Assembly: GCF_003515685.1 (NCBI RefSeq)
Contig: NZ_QWEG01000005.1
Span: 62,001-126,000 of the forward strand
Length of the DNA stretch: 64,000 nt
Origin: Neobacillus notoginsengisoli
GTDB taxonomy: Bacteria; Bacillota; Bacilli; Bacillales; Cytobacillaceae
Direction of reading: 5' to 3'
Position numbers and translations under genes: made by a program
The notes under the pieces: generated by a model
The model's input: only the letters and a program-made list of their open reading frames with translations
Databases searched by the model: none
What the model was told of the DNA's origin: nothing
Shown here: piece after piece, positions 18,948 through 27,005 of the stretch
Numbering within the stretch: position 1 is the stretch's first letter
Layout of the letters: every line of letters begins with the position of its first letter

Positions 18948-19504
18948 ACTTCCCACTTTTTGATCCATTCGTTTGCTTCCTGCCAAGTGGCTACCCGAAT
19001 GACCCCATCGGGTATTGGATCCCGATTATATGGAGTATCAAATAGAAGGACTGGGATGCCGCATTCTTCGTGAATGGCTACGGCATTATCATGTTTATCT
19101 TCCAAAAAGAGATCGACATTATATTTTTTTGCTGTGGCGATTTTATTATGGGTTCCAATTAATTCAATATGGTGGAAAGCAAGTTCATTTTTTGTGAACC
19201 ATTCTTTTGTCAACTCAAGCAAATGGGAGGCTCTTGCTGAAATAAAATAAAGTTCGTACATTTCCATCCATTCATTTAAGACCTCCTTTGCCCCCTCGGC
19301 AAGTGGAGATCCGGAATAAATCTCCGGTTCTGCCCCGTGAAACCATTTTGCAAATTCATCCCTTGAAATGTCAACGAGGTGAAGGAGGTCGTATTCCTTT
19401 ACATCGGAAAGGGTAACATTCAAGTTAAACTGTTTATTTATATACGGCAATATACTTGAAGGGCAAGTAACTGTCCCATCAATGTCAATTCCTAGTCTTT
19501 TCAT
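18926..19504 (-). CDS. yqfW: HAD-superfamily nucleotidase YqfW
   Basis: A 192-residue member of the 5'(3')-deoxyribonucleotidase-like branch of HAD phosphatases. The nucleophile motif DIDGTVT lies at residues 6-12, motif II is the FISAR region, and motif III/IV the KKYNVDLFLEDKHDNAV stretch with the acidic pair for magnesium. The substrate is unknown. It faces zur and shares its terminator, the same arrangement as yqfV-yqfW in B. subtilis. GGAG on the minus strand precedes the ATG. Confidence 0.85.
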   Translation of the reverse strand: MKRLGIDIDGTVTCPSSILPYINKQFNLNVTLSDVKEYDLLHLVDISRDEFAKWFHGAEPEIYSGSPLAEGAKEVLNEWMEMYELYFISARASHLLELTKEWFTKNELAFHHIELIGTHNKIATAKKYNVDLFLEDKHDNAVAIHEECGIPVLLFDTPYNRDPIPDGVIRVATWQEANEWIKKWEVKNSLSF

Positions 19505-19657
19505 ATAAAAACTCCTTTATCTGTTTAAATACGGAGGGCTCTTTCTATTTTACCAAAAAAAACTTTTTCGTGTTGTCGATACAAAGATTGACATAGTAAA
19601 AAAAACTGCATGGTAAACACTAATAGGGCTCCTACCTATTGAAAGCGAGGGATTCAG

Positions 19658-20140
19658 GTGGCCGATCAATCAAGGGATACGAGTATGATGCAGTAAGATA
19701 GCAGCCGGCAGGAGGGGGCTTCAAGCTATAATGAAGAGACCTCTGCTGAACCAATCCTGCTGCTTCCAGAGCCTAACCGCACTCGTGGCATGCGGGACAC
19801 AACTTCTGGAACAGCCGGAGACTACCGCAATCAGCGGGAAGAAACTGCAGCGGAATTCGCTCCTCCTGTCACTATGAGACAAAATCAAAATAGAGATGGA
19901 CAGGGACAGCAAGGGGACCAGGGCGCCATGAATCGTGAAGCAGGCGGGACCATGCTTGGCTATACTGCATTGGCCGCCGCAATATTGTCCTTGTTCTTCC
20001 TGCCTGTGCTGTTGGGGATTACAGGTATTGTACTGGGATTCCTGGCAATGCGCAGGAATGCCTCCACAACGGGCGGCTGGGCTATTGGCATCGGAGCAGT
20101 TTCACTTATTATCGGGATGTTCATTACACCATTCTTTTAA
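19658..20140 (+). pseudogene. yqfX: YqfX-like membrane protein gene with an in-frame stop at codon 13
   Basis: From GTG 19658 (GAGGG at 19646-19650) the frame reads MADQSRDTSMMQ and then TAA (19694-19696). It continues in the same frame without another stop to 20140. The continuation keeps the family character: repeated YNEETSAEP and REETAAEFAPP segments, then two membrane helices (about 20000-20135: LGYTALAAAILSLFFLPVLL and GWAIGIGAVSLIIGMF). Translation could restart at ATG 19790, but no Shine-Dalgarno precedes it. Either the gene is inactivated, the base is a sequencing error, or a truncated protein is made. Confidence 0.7.
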
Positions 20141-20160
20141 TGTTTTCAGACAGGGGCATT

Positions 20161-20196
20161 GAAAAAAGAGGCCCGGCGGATGCCGGCCTCTTTATT
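20161..20196 (+). terminator. Terminator after yqfX
   Basis: AAAGAGGCCCGGC and GCCGGCCTCTTT make a strong stem with a GGAT loop and a T-rich tail. Confidence 0.85.
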
Positions 20197-20230
20197 CTTG
20201 CTAAGGAAATAATAAGATATGTCCTTGTCG

Positions 20231-20557
20231 AAAACTCAAAACAAGTTGTTGTAATCCAGCTCCACAAAGGAAAGCTTCGGGAGCATAAGCATCGCAGGAA
20301 GGAAAAGCGTTAGCTTTTTCGAGGAGCGCCTAGCCCTCGAGGTCACAAGCCATTCCGGCCAAAAGGTTAAAGACCGAACCTTTCGTCCGGCTCGTCTTGT
20401 GCTTGGCTACGCTTCGCTCGCATTAAGGGCGACTAAGGCTTTGCTGTCGCAAAACCAAGTCTTCCTATATCGGGGCTGACCACAAAGGAAAGCTTCTGGG
20501 AATAATCATCGCAGGGACAGGCGGTTTTTGCCTGTCACGAAGGCGCTTGCGCATTTT
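20231..20557 (+). repeat. Interspersed repeat, family A (long form) with two nested E modules
   Basis: No gene is seen in this gap. The outer sequence matches the copy at 1000-1200: AACTCAAAA, AATCCAGCT and GCGCCTAGCC at the left; TCGGGGCTGACC and AAGGCGCTTGCGC at the right. Compared with that copy, module E (about 58 bp) is inserted between CTGACC and AAGGCGC at 20481-20539. A diverged E-like segment is inserted after CCAGCT at 20262-20322. The repeat ends next to the ispG stop codon. Confidence 0.72.
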
Positions 20558-20560
20558 GTT

Positions 20561-21667
20561 CTAAATACCTTGTTTTTCGAGTGCTTGCTTTTGAAAATAT
20601 TCCTCCGCTAGTGCATCGATTTCTTTTTTAAGTTCCTCAACCATTATCTCTTCAGGAACTTTTCGGATAATTTCGCCATGTCGGAACAGCAGGCCTTCTC
20701 CGCGCGCGCCGGCAATGCCGATATCGGCTTCACGTGCCTCGCCCGGTCCATTGACTGCGCAGCCAAGGACGGCAACTTTAATCGGTGCTTTTATCTTTTC
20801 AATATATTCTTCAACTTCATTTGCAATACTGATCAAATCGATCTCAATACGGCCGCAAGTCGGGCATGAAATTAACGTAGCCGCATTTGAGGAGAGGCCG
20901 AAAACCTTTAAAAGTTCCCTTGCGACCTTAACTTCCTGGACTGGGTCCGCACTTAGCGAAATCCTTAATGTGTTGCCAATTCCTCTGTCCAAAATGGCAC
21001 CCAAGCCAGCGGCGCTTTTAACAGTGCCCGCGAAAAGGGTTCCCGATTCAGTAATCCCGAGGTGGAGTGGATAATCAAAGGCCCTTGACGCCTTATCGTA
21101 AGCTTCGATGGCCAAATTGACGTCTGAGGCTTTCATGGAAACGATGATATCGTGGAAGTCCAAATCTTCCAGGATTTTTATGTGATGAAGGGCGCTTTCA
21201 ACCATGCCGTCGGCAGTAGGATAGCCGTATTTTTCGAGGATTCTTTTTTCAAGCGACCCCGCATTGACGCCAATCCGGATTGGAATGCCGCGTTCTTTTG
21301 CGGCTTTCACAACAGCTTCTACCTTTTCACGCCTGCCTATATTGCCGGGATTAATCCTGATTTTATCCGCGCCGCCCTCAATTGCTTTCAGGGCAAGCTT
21401 ATAATCAAAATGAATATCGACAACAAGAGGGATATTGATCCTCTTTTTAATTTCAGCGATGGCATTGGCTGCGCGTTCATCCGGGCAGGCAACCCTTACA
21501 ATTTGGCAGCCGGCATCTTCCAGCCGTTTGATTTCTGCAACTGTCGCTTCGACATCATGCGTCTTTGTTGTGGTCATACTTTGTATGATAAGCTCGTTAT
21601 TCCCGCCAATGGTCAGGTTTCCGACTTTTACTGGACGGGTTTTTGTACGATGAGTAATTTCATTCAC
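20561..21667 (-). CDS. ispG: 4-hydroxy-3-methylbut-2-en-1-yl diphosphate synthase
   Basis: The penultimate MEP-pathway enzyme, reducing MEcPP to HMBPP with a [4Fe-4S] cluster. There are 368 residues. The TIM-barrel part contains [19 protein letters not shown] and [10 protein letters not shown]. The cluster ligands are C268, C271 (ISCPTCGR) and C303 ([10 protein letters not shown]), with E310 as the fourth. The ATG is preceded by GGAGC on the minus strand. It feeds the ispH product encoded at 12043-12999. Confidence 0.96.
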   Translation of the reverse strand: MNEITHRTKTRPVKVGNLTIGGNNELIIQSMTTTKTHDVEATVAEIKRLEDAGCQIVRVACPDERAANAIAEIKKRINIPLVVDIHFDYKLALKAIEGGADKIRINPGNIGRREKVEAVVKAAKERGIPIRIGVNAGSLEKRILEKYGYPTADGMVESALHHIKILEDLDFHDIIVSMKASDVNLAIEAYDKASRAFDYPLHLGITESGTLFAGTVKSAAGLGAILDRGIGNTLRISLSADPVQEVKVARELLKVFGLSSNAATLISCPTCGRIEIDLISIANEVEEYIEKIKAPIKVAVLGCAVNGPGEAREADIGIAGARGEGLLFRHGEIIRKVPEEIMVEELKKEIDALAEEYFQKQALEKQGI

Positions 21668-21772
21668 TTGCAGTTCGCTCCTTTGCGTACTGATAAAAAT
21701 ATTGGATGTTTTAAAGCAATACTATATTATTTTATCAGTACCTACGTAACCTTTCAAGGATAGGAGCTTAAA

Positions 21773-22096
21773 TCATGAGCCCTCTTTGGAATAGCTTGGG
21801 AAAAAATACTCTTTTCCGATTTGCAGCTTTTCGGGTGAAGCCCCTGGGTTTAGTACTTGAAAGTCCTCAACCATTTTCTTAATCGGCACTGGAATTGCTC
21901 CCTGGTTTTGCTCTACTATTGATAAAAGAGTTTGCCCGGGCTGGACTGTAGCCTTATAAAAGGGCAATTCGGAGGAAGGCTCTGTTTTGGCAACAGCAAA
22001 CCCAGGTTTGCTTACAGGAAGTGTTCCTTTTGTAAGATCCGTGTAAACACTAATGATCAGGGCAAAAATAAAGAGAGCCACAGCTATTTTTTTCAA
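21773..22096 (-). CDS. yqfZ: YqfZ-like exported protein with LysM-type end
   Basis: A small extracytoplasmic protein. It has an N-terminal membrane or signal segment (KKIAVALFIFALIISVYT) and a C-terminal LysM-like fold (VQPGQTLLSIVEQ, FQVLNPGASPEKLQIGKEYFFP) that may bind peptidoglycan. An ATG exists at 22109-22111, but it overlaps the GGAGG itself. TTG at 22094-22096 (MKKIAVAL) lies 7 bases after GGAGG and is preferred. The position downstream of ispG matches yqfZ in B. subtilis. Function not known. Confidence 0.75.
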   Translation of the reverse strand: MKKIAVALFIFALIISVYTDLTKGTLPVSKPGFAVAKTEPSSELPFYKATVQPGQTLLSIVEQNQGAIPVPIKKMVEDFQVLNPGASPEKLQIGKEYFFPSYSKEGS

Positions 22097-22319
22097 AGGA
22101 CAGGCCTCCATCCAGGATTTTTACCATATATATGTTGATGGAGGAGTTTTAGAACAAAATTTTTCTGCGTTATAAAATCAACTAAGGATTACCGAGACTT
22201 ATTGACCGAACGGCGGTGTTCAGCTGTTCTTTCGGTCACAAAAGGGGCAACTTTCGTTTCGTTTTGCAGAGAAAGTAAAACAGCACAGCTCCCATTCGGG
22301 CGCTGTGCTGTTTGTGTCC

Positions 22320-23102
22320 TTATTGAGCTTTCTTCGGAGCTGGCGTTTCCTTTACTGCCAAATAAAGTACAATGGCCGAAACGAGCCAGTTTATCAGAAA
22401 ACCGCTCGGGACTACAGTTTTCATTGCTTCCATTATTGTGAAAAAGATGGTTGAAATCGTTACACTGTAAGCTGCCATTCTCCACAGATGTCCATAGTTC
22501 AGACGTCTTCCACCCATGTTTTTTAGCATAATCCCCATGACTGCCAAAATGCTAACCTCAATAAACTTCATTGCCGAAGAAACGAGGAGAATAAAGAAAA
22601 AAACGATTGGCAGAATGATATAATTAGCCCCATCCATTGCCGTGATGAAATCAACAAAATCCTGTTTTGCCAATGTTGAGTTATCCAGCATTGCATAAGA
22701 GTAAGATTGGACCCTCCCGCCAGCGGCCAGGGCGAAATCATCTTTTAAGAAACCGAATGCATTCCCCATATCGGCCAAGTCTTCCTGGCTGACAGAACCG
22801 GTCGGATCTATAATAATCGAAAAATCATCCCGTTTTATTGTGACCGGCATATTCGTATCCGTTTCCAGACTCCCGTTCTTAATCGCAAAATCGGGCAGTT
22901 CTTTCCGGATAATTTGTTCTGCGGCTTCTAAACCAGTGTTGATTGCAACGCTAAAATGGTAAAATGTCGGCAAGATAGAAATGAATGTAAGCAGGAAAAC
23001 ATATAATATTGTTTTTCCTATCCCCTGAAACCGATAAAAGGCAATGTCCTTTGGGGAATACATACTTTTGTATAATTGTTTAAAAATGTTCATCATTAAC
23101 AC
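22320..23102 (-). CDS. yqgB: DUF1189 family membrane protein (YqgB)
   Basis: A 260-residue membrane protein of unknown function. There is one helix near the N-terminus (about 25-50), an extracytoplasmic domain (about 50-160), and four more helices ending in VSAIVLYLAVKETPAPKKA. The FKQLYKSMYSPKDIAFYRFQGIG-type start (shown in parts: FKQLYKSMYSPK and IAFYRFQG) is typical of the family. It follows yqfZ on the same strand, as in B. subtilis yqgB. The exact start among the three Met near 23102 is uncertain. Confidence 0.8.
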   Translation of the reverse strand: MLMMNIFKQLYKSMYSPKDIAFYRFQGIGKTILYVFLLTFISILPTFYHFSVAINTGLEAAEQIIRKELPDFAIKNGSLETDTNMPVTIKRDDFSIIIDPTGSVSQEDLADMGNAFGFLKDDFALAAGGRVQSYSYAMLDNSTLAKQDFVDFITAMDGANYIILPIVFFFILLVSSAMKFIEVSILAVMGIMLKNMGGRRLNYGHLWRMAAYSVTISTIFFTIMEAMKTVVPSGFLINWLVSAIVLYLAVKETPAPKKAQ

Positions 23103-23260
23103 CCCTAAAAAGATTCAGCCCTTTCATTTTATCCTTCATTTCTTTTAATCACAAGTACAAATGATTATACAGTGGGAAGAGGGCTGTGCTGGACTGCGGG
23201 AAGCATATGTTGACTATGTATTGGGTAAGGGAAACTGTATGAAGTAAAAGGAGTTTTATC

Positions 23261-23743
23261 ATGGATGCATTCATATTGGGTATTGTTATTATTTTGTTTT
23301 TTGTCGCTTTTGTCGGGATTTTTTTCCCGGTCATACCGAGTGTGCTTTTTATCTTTGCGGGTTTTTTAATTTATGGCTTTTTCGTTTCCTTTGAGCCGTT
23401 TAATTGGTTTTTTTGGGTGGTGCAGGGATTATTTACAATCCTGTTATTTTTCGCTGATTATGCGGCAAATTTGCTTGGGATTAAAAGGTATGGTGGATCG
23501 AGTGCGGCTGTTTGGGGAAGTACGATAGGCCTTATTGCAGGACCGTTTGTCTTACCCTTTGCCGGAATCCTGGTTGGCCCTTTTATTGGAGCGATCGCAG
23601 CCGAACTGCTTGTCCATAGAAAAGGGTTCAATGAAAGTGTTAAAGTTGGATTTGGTTCGGTTATTGGGTTTATTAGCGGGGCTGTGGTAAAAACGGTCAT
23701 TCAGGCTGGAATGGTTGCATATTTTCTTAACGTCGTGTTATAG
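23261..23743 (+). CDS. yqgC: DUF456 family membrane protein (YqgC)
   Basis: A 160-residue protein made almost wholly of hydrophobic helices with glycine-rich turns (GPFVLPFAGILVGPFIGA, GFGSVIGFISGAVVKTV), typical of DUF456. AAAAGGAG precedes ATG 23261. The function is unknown. It stands between yqgB and sodA as in B. subtilis, except that an fnr gene is inserted here. Confidence 0.85.
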   Translation: MDAFILGIVIILFFVAFVGIFFPVIPSVLFIFAGFLIYGFFVSFEPFNWFFWVVQGLFTILLFFADYAANLLGIKRYGGSSAAVWGSTIGLIAGPFVLPFAGILVGPFIGAIAAELLVHRKGFNESVKVGFGSVIGFISGAVVKTVIQAGMVAYFLNVVL

Positions 23744-23777
23744 ATAGTGGTGGCGGTTTGAATGTTCCCGGCTTAAC

Positions 23778-23817
23778 GAAAAAACCGGCTTGCCTTGAAT
23801 CGTGGCAGCCGGTTTAA
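23778..23817. terminator. Terminator between yqgC and fnr
   Basis: AAACCGGCT and AGCCGGTTT pair around a 17-base loop, between two converging genes. Confidence 0.65.
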
Positions 23818-24513
23818 TTAGTTTAATCCGCATATTTCATGGGCGCAGTGCTGGCAGTCAACTTCTTCCCTCAAGTAGGAGAGTTTTTTAACAGTGAATT
23901 TTTGCTGGTCATAGCTTATGATACCTTTGTCCCTTAGGTCCTTTAGACTTCTTTGGATAACTTCTCTTGTCCCATACGTTAGGTTGGCAAGTTCTTGGTG
24001 AGTCAAAGGTAGATCAATTAATATTCCATCATCTGTTGGTATTCCGTATGAATTACACAGCCGGATTAAAATAGAATAAAGACCGCCTTTTTTCCCATTC
24101 ATTATTAAATCTTGGCACTTCATCTGAGCCTTTAAATAAGATGTGCTGAGCCATGAAACAAGTGCGGTCATCGCATAAGGGTCATTTGAAATAAACTCTT
24201 CAAATTGCTCTCGCTTTATCGCAAGAAGTTCACAATCGCTTAGCGCCTTGGCGGAATAATGATAGCGGGATGATGGCTTGAACAGCTGATATTCAACTAT
24301 AATCTCGCTAGAATTCAGGATCTTTAGGATAAATTCCTTGCCCCTTAAATGAACCCGGCCGATTGCAACACTGCCTTTTAAAATAATGTAGATGTTTTCA
24401 ACCAAATCCCGTTCATGAAATATGACCGTGCCTGCTCTGATTTTCTGCACAGGCTCTCTGTCACCAAAAAATTGGTTTAAATAATTGTATAAAGACTCGT
24501 TGTTTTCTTGCAT
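23818..24513 (-). CDS. fnr: Crp/Fnr-family regulator with C-terminal Fe-S cysteines
   Basis: The 231-residue protein has an N-terminal cyclic-nucleotide-like sensor domain (about 20-140), a long dimer helix, and a winged HTH (LTHQELANLTYGTREVIQR). At the end stand C220-x2-C223-x4-C228 (CQHCAHEIC). This spacing equals that of the three cluster cysteines of B. subtilis Fnr (C227, C230, C235), which holds an oxygen-labile [4Fe-4S] cluster. It is therefore a likely anaerobic activator. It is not at the B. subtilis fnr locus (beside narK) but beside sodA, an oxygen-linked context. Confidence 0.85.
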   Translation of the reverse strand: MQENNESLYNYLNQFFGDREPVQKIRAGTVIFHERDLVENIYIILKGSVAIGRVHLRGKEFILKILNSSEIIVEYQLFKPSSRYHYSAKALSDCELLAIKREQFEEFISNDPYAMTALVSWLSTSYLKAQMKCQDLIMNGKKGGLYSILIRLCNSYGIPTDDGILIDLPLTHQELANLTYGTREVIQRSLKDLRDKGIISYDQQKFTVKKLSYLREEVDCQHCAHEICGLN

Positions 24514-24839
24514 ATCTGCAACTCCTTTAATTCCTTCACTTTGATTTAAGAAAATTACTTACAACATGTCAATATGTGTTTTACATTTTTTGTAATGTGC
24601 GAAAGGGATATATGACTTAAATCGTTGACAACTCGCGGGAAATTTGAATATGACAATTTTCCGACTTTTGCCCAGGATCGAACTGTTTGACGGGATGTAT
24701 GAAATTGTTTTATAAAGGGAAGTGTATTCATTAGCCCTAAGCATTTTATTTGAAACAGCTTAAAATATTTGTTAATCTTAACCTGCAAAGCTTTATGAAA
24801 ATTCAAAAAGCAAATAATAGTACATAGGAGGAATGTCCC
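24514..24839. other. Intergenic region between divergent fnr and sodA
   Basis: This is an AT-rich stretch of 326 bases with no gene. A probable sodA promoter (TTGAAA 24750-24755, 17 bases, TAATCT 24773-24778) is visible. Near fnr there is a small palindrome, TTACA-N5-TGTAA (about 24581-24596). I do not see a clear TGTGA-N6-TCACA Fnr site. Confidence 0.5.
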
Positions 24840-25448
24840 ATGGCATTTGAATTGCCTCAGCTACCTTATGAGTATGATGCGCTTGAGCCGCACATCGATA
24901 AGGAAACAATGAATATCCACCACACGAAGCATCACAACACATATGTGACCAACCTGAATAATGCGTTAGAAGGAAATGAGGAACTTCTTTCAAAAACGGT
25001 TGAAGAAGTTATCTCAAACTTGGACGCTGTTCCAGAATCTGCAAGGACAGCAGTCCGCAACAATGGTGGCGGACATGCGAACCACAGCCTTTTCTGGCAA
25101 ATTCTTTCCCCAAATGGGGGCGGTGAGCCTACTGGCGAACTGGCTGACGCACTTAACAGCAAATTCGGCAGCCTTGAAAACTTCAAAGAGGAATTTGCGA
25201 AAGCGGCGACTACGCGTTTCGGTTCCGGCTGGGCATGGCTTGTTGTGAACAATGGAGAGCTTGAAGTGACAAGCACGCCTAACCAGGACTCCCCATTAAT
25301 GGAAGGCAAAACGCCACTCCTAGGACTTGATGTGTGGGAGCATGCTTATTATCTGAAGTATCAAAACCGCCGTCCTGAGTACATTAATTCGTTCTGGAAC
25401 GTTGTTAACTGGGATGAAGTGGCAAAGCGCTACAGCGAAGCAAAATAA
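24840..25448 (+). CDS. sodA: Superoxide dismutase, manganese type
   Basis: Converts superoxide to oxygen and peroxide; 202 residues. Metal ligands are visible as H27 ([14 protein letters not shown] region), the His in GHANHSLFW, and the Asp and His of [17 protein letters not shown]. Gly and Gln positions near the ligands (the NGGGHANH and GSGWAWLV segments) are typical of cambialistic or Mn enzymes. GGAGGAATG precedes ATG 24840, and a terminator follows. Confidence 0.95.
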   Translation: MAFELPQLPYEYDALEPHIDKETMNIHHTKHHNTYVTNLNNALEGNEELLSKTVEEVISNLDAVPESARTAVRNNGGGHANHSLFWQILSPNGGGEPTGELADALNSKFGSLENFKEEFAKAATTRFGSGWAWLVVNNGELEVTSTPNQDSPLMEGKTPLLGLDVWEHAYYLKYQNRRPEYINSFWNVVNWDEVAKRYSEAK

Positions 25449-25484
25449 TTGAAAAGCAGTTAACATAATATTCAAGTTGTTTTT

Positions 25485-25517
25485 AAAAAAAGGCAGAGTG
25501 ACTCTGCCTTTTTTTGT
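25485..25517 (+). terminator. Terminator after sodA
   Basis: AGGCAGAGT and ACTCTGCCT form the stem, with A and T runs on both sides. Confidence 0.88.
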
Positions 25518-25647
25518 GCTTAAAAAGCAATCTGTACTTTGTGTTCCGCTTGGCAGCCCAACGATTTTTTTCTTTGTTAGCTAAATCGGTTGGAATAGAA
25601 ATCCTCTGGCTGTTGAAAACTACCTTTATAACAAAGGGAGTTTTCAT

Positions 25648-26865
25648 ATGAAGAAAAAACTTAAACTATTCGATGATATTTCGTTTACAAGGGATCTTTT
25701 ACTGCTTTTGATTTTAGGTGGCCTATATTCTCTGAGTGTGGCATTGTCAAATACCTTCGTAAATATATATTTGTGGAAGCAATCAGGCAATTTTGCTGAA
25801 ATTGGCCTTTATAATCTTTCGATCGTTGTCATTCAGCCATTGACCTTTATTTTCGCAGGAAGATTAGCAAAAAAAGTAGACAGGGTTATTGTCCTTCGAG
25901 TCGGGGTTATCTTTCTTGCGCTTTTTTATTTATCAGTATTAATGGCAGGTCCTAAAGCGTCACACTTCCTCGTTCTCCTAGGATCCCTTTTAGGAATTGG
26001 CTATGGATTTTACTGGCTTGCGTTTAATCTATTGACCTTTGAAATCACTGAACCGGATACAAGGGATTTTTTTAACGGATTCATGGGTATTTTATCTTCG
26101 GCTGGAGGGATGGTTGGCCCGCTGGCTTCGGGTTTTATCATTACAAGGATAGGGAATTTCAAAGGGTATATGACAGTTTTCGGGCTTTCACTCACCCTCT
26201 TTTCACTGGCAGTAGTATTAAGCTTCTTTTTGAAGCGAAGGCCCTCTTCAGGCAAGTATTCTTTTATTGAGGTATTTAAAGAAAGACGGAGAAACAATAA
26301 CTGGAGGCTTGTGACGAATGCACATGTTTTTCAAGGTCTCCGTGAGGGTACGTTCGTTTTTGTCATTTCCGTCTATGTATTTTTATCAACAGGCAGTGAA
26401 ATGTCCCTTGGAACATTTGGACTGATTAACTCTGGGGTATCATTTATTGCCTACTTTGCTGCAGCGAGGCTGATAAAGAAAAGGAGAAGGAAAAAGGCAA
26501 TATTACTGGGGGGGATCATCCTGTATGGGTCAGTATTTTTAATTTTTAAGGACGTAACCTTTGCAAAGCTCTTGATGTACGGGGCCTCAATTGCAATTGC
26601 CTATCCCATTCTTCTGGTGCCGTATATGTCCATTACCTATGATGTAATCGGTACAAGCTGGAAAGCCGCGGAAATGAGGGTTGAATACATCGTTGTAAGG
26701 GAAGTGTTTTTGAATGCCGGAAGAATCTTTTCTATATGTTTGTTCCTGTTTGCGGTCACCGCATTTGATTGGCAAAAAAGTCTGCCGGTTTTATTGCTCT
26801 TCCTCGGTGCAGGCCACACTTTTATTTATTTCTTCTTAAGAAAGGTCCACGTCTCCACACCCTAA
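25648..26865 (+). CDS. yqgE: Major facilitator superfamily transporter (YqgE-like)
   Basis: A 405-residue inner-membrane protein with about twelve hydrophobic segments. The loop between helices 2 and 3 reads GRLAKKVDRVIVLRVG, the usual MFS motif A. A cytoplasmic middle loop spans about residues 190-215 (FFLKRRPSSGKYSF). The substrate is unknown. AAAGGGAG precedes ATG 25648. The position between sodA and pbpA is the one occupied by yqgE in B. subtilis. A terminator follows at 26880-26909. Confidence 0.85.
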   Translation: MKKKLKLFDDISFTRDLLLLLILGGLYSLSVALSNTFVNIYLWKQSGNFAEIGLYNLSIVVIQPLTFIFAGRLAKKVDRVIVLRVGVIFLALFYLSVLMAGPKASHFLVLLGSLLGIGYGFYWLAFNLLTFEITEPDTRDFFNGFMGILSSAGGMVGPLASGFIITRIGNFKGYMTVFGLSLTLFSLAVVLSFFLKRRPSSGKYSFIEVFKERRRNNNWRLVTNAHVFQGLREGTFVFVISVYVFLSTGSEMSLGTFGLINSGVSFIAYFAAARLIKKRRRKKAILLGGIILYGSVFLIFKDVTFAKLLMYGASIAIAYPILLVPYMSITYDVIGTSWKAAEMRVEYIVVREVFLNAGRIFSICLFLFAVTAFDWQKSLPVLLLFLGAGHTFIYFFLRKVHVSTP

Positions 26866-26879
26866 TGGCATAAATTTTT

Positions 26880-26909
26880 AAAGGCTGGCAAAAACATTTG
26901 CCAGCCTTT
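26880..26909 (+). terminator. Terminator after the MFS gene
   Basis: AAAGGCTGGCAA and TTGCCAGCCTTT form a perfect 12-bp stem. Confidence 0.85.
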
Positions 26910-27005
26910 GCCATTTCTACTATTTTTCTCGATTTGGAAAGTGGTTCCAGATAGAAAAAAAGTTGATTATCGGCTAGAATAAGAATAATGAATTTATAAG
27001 AAAGT

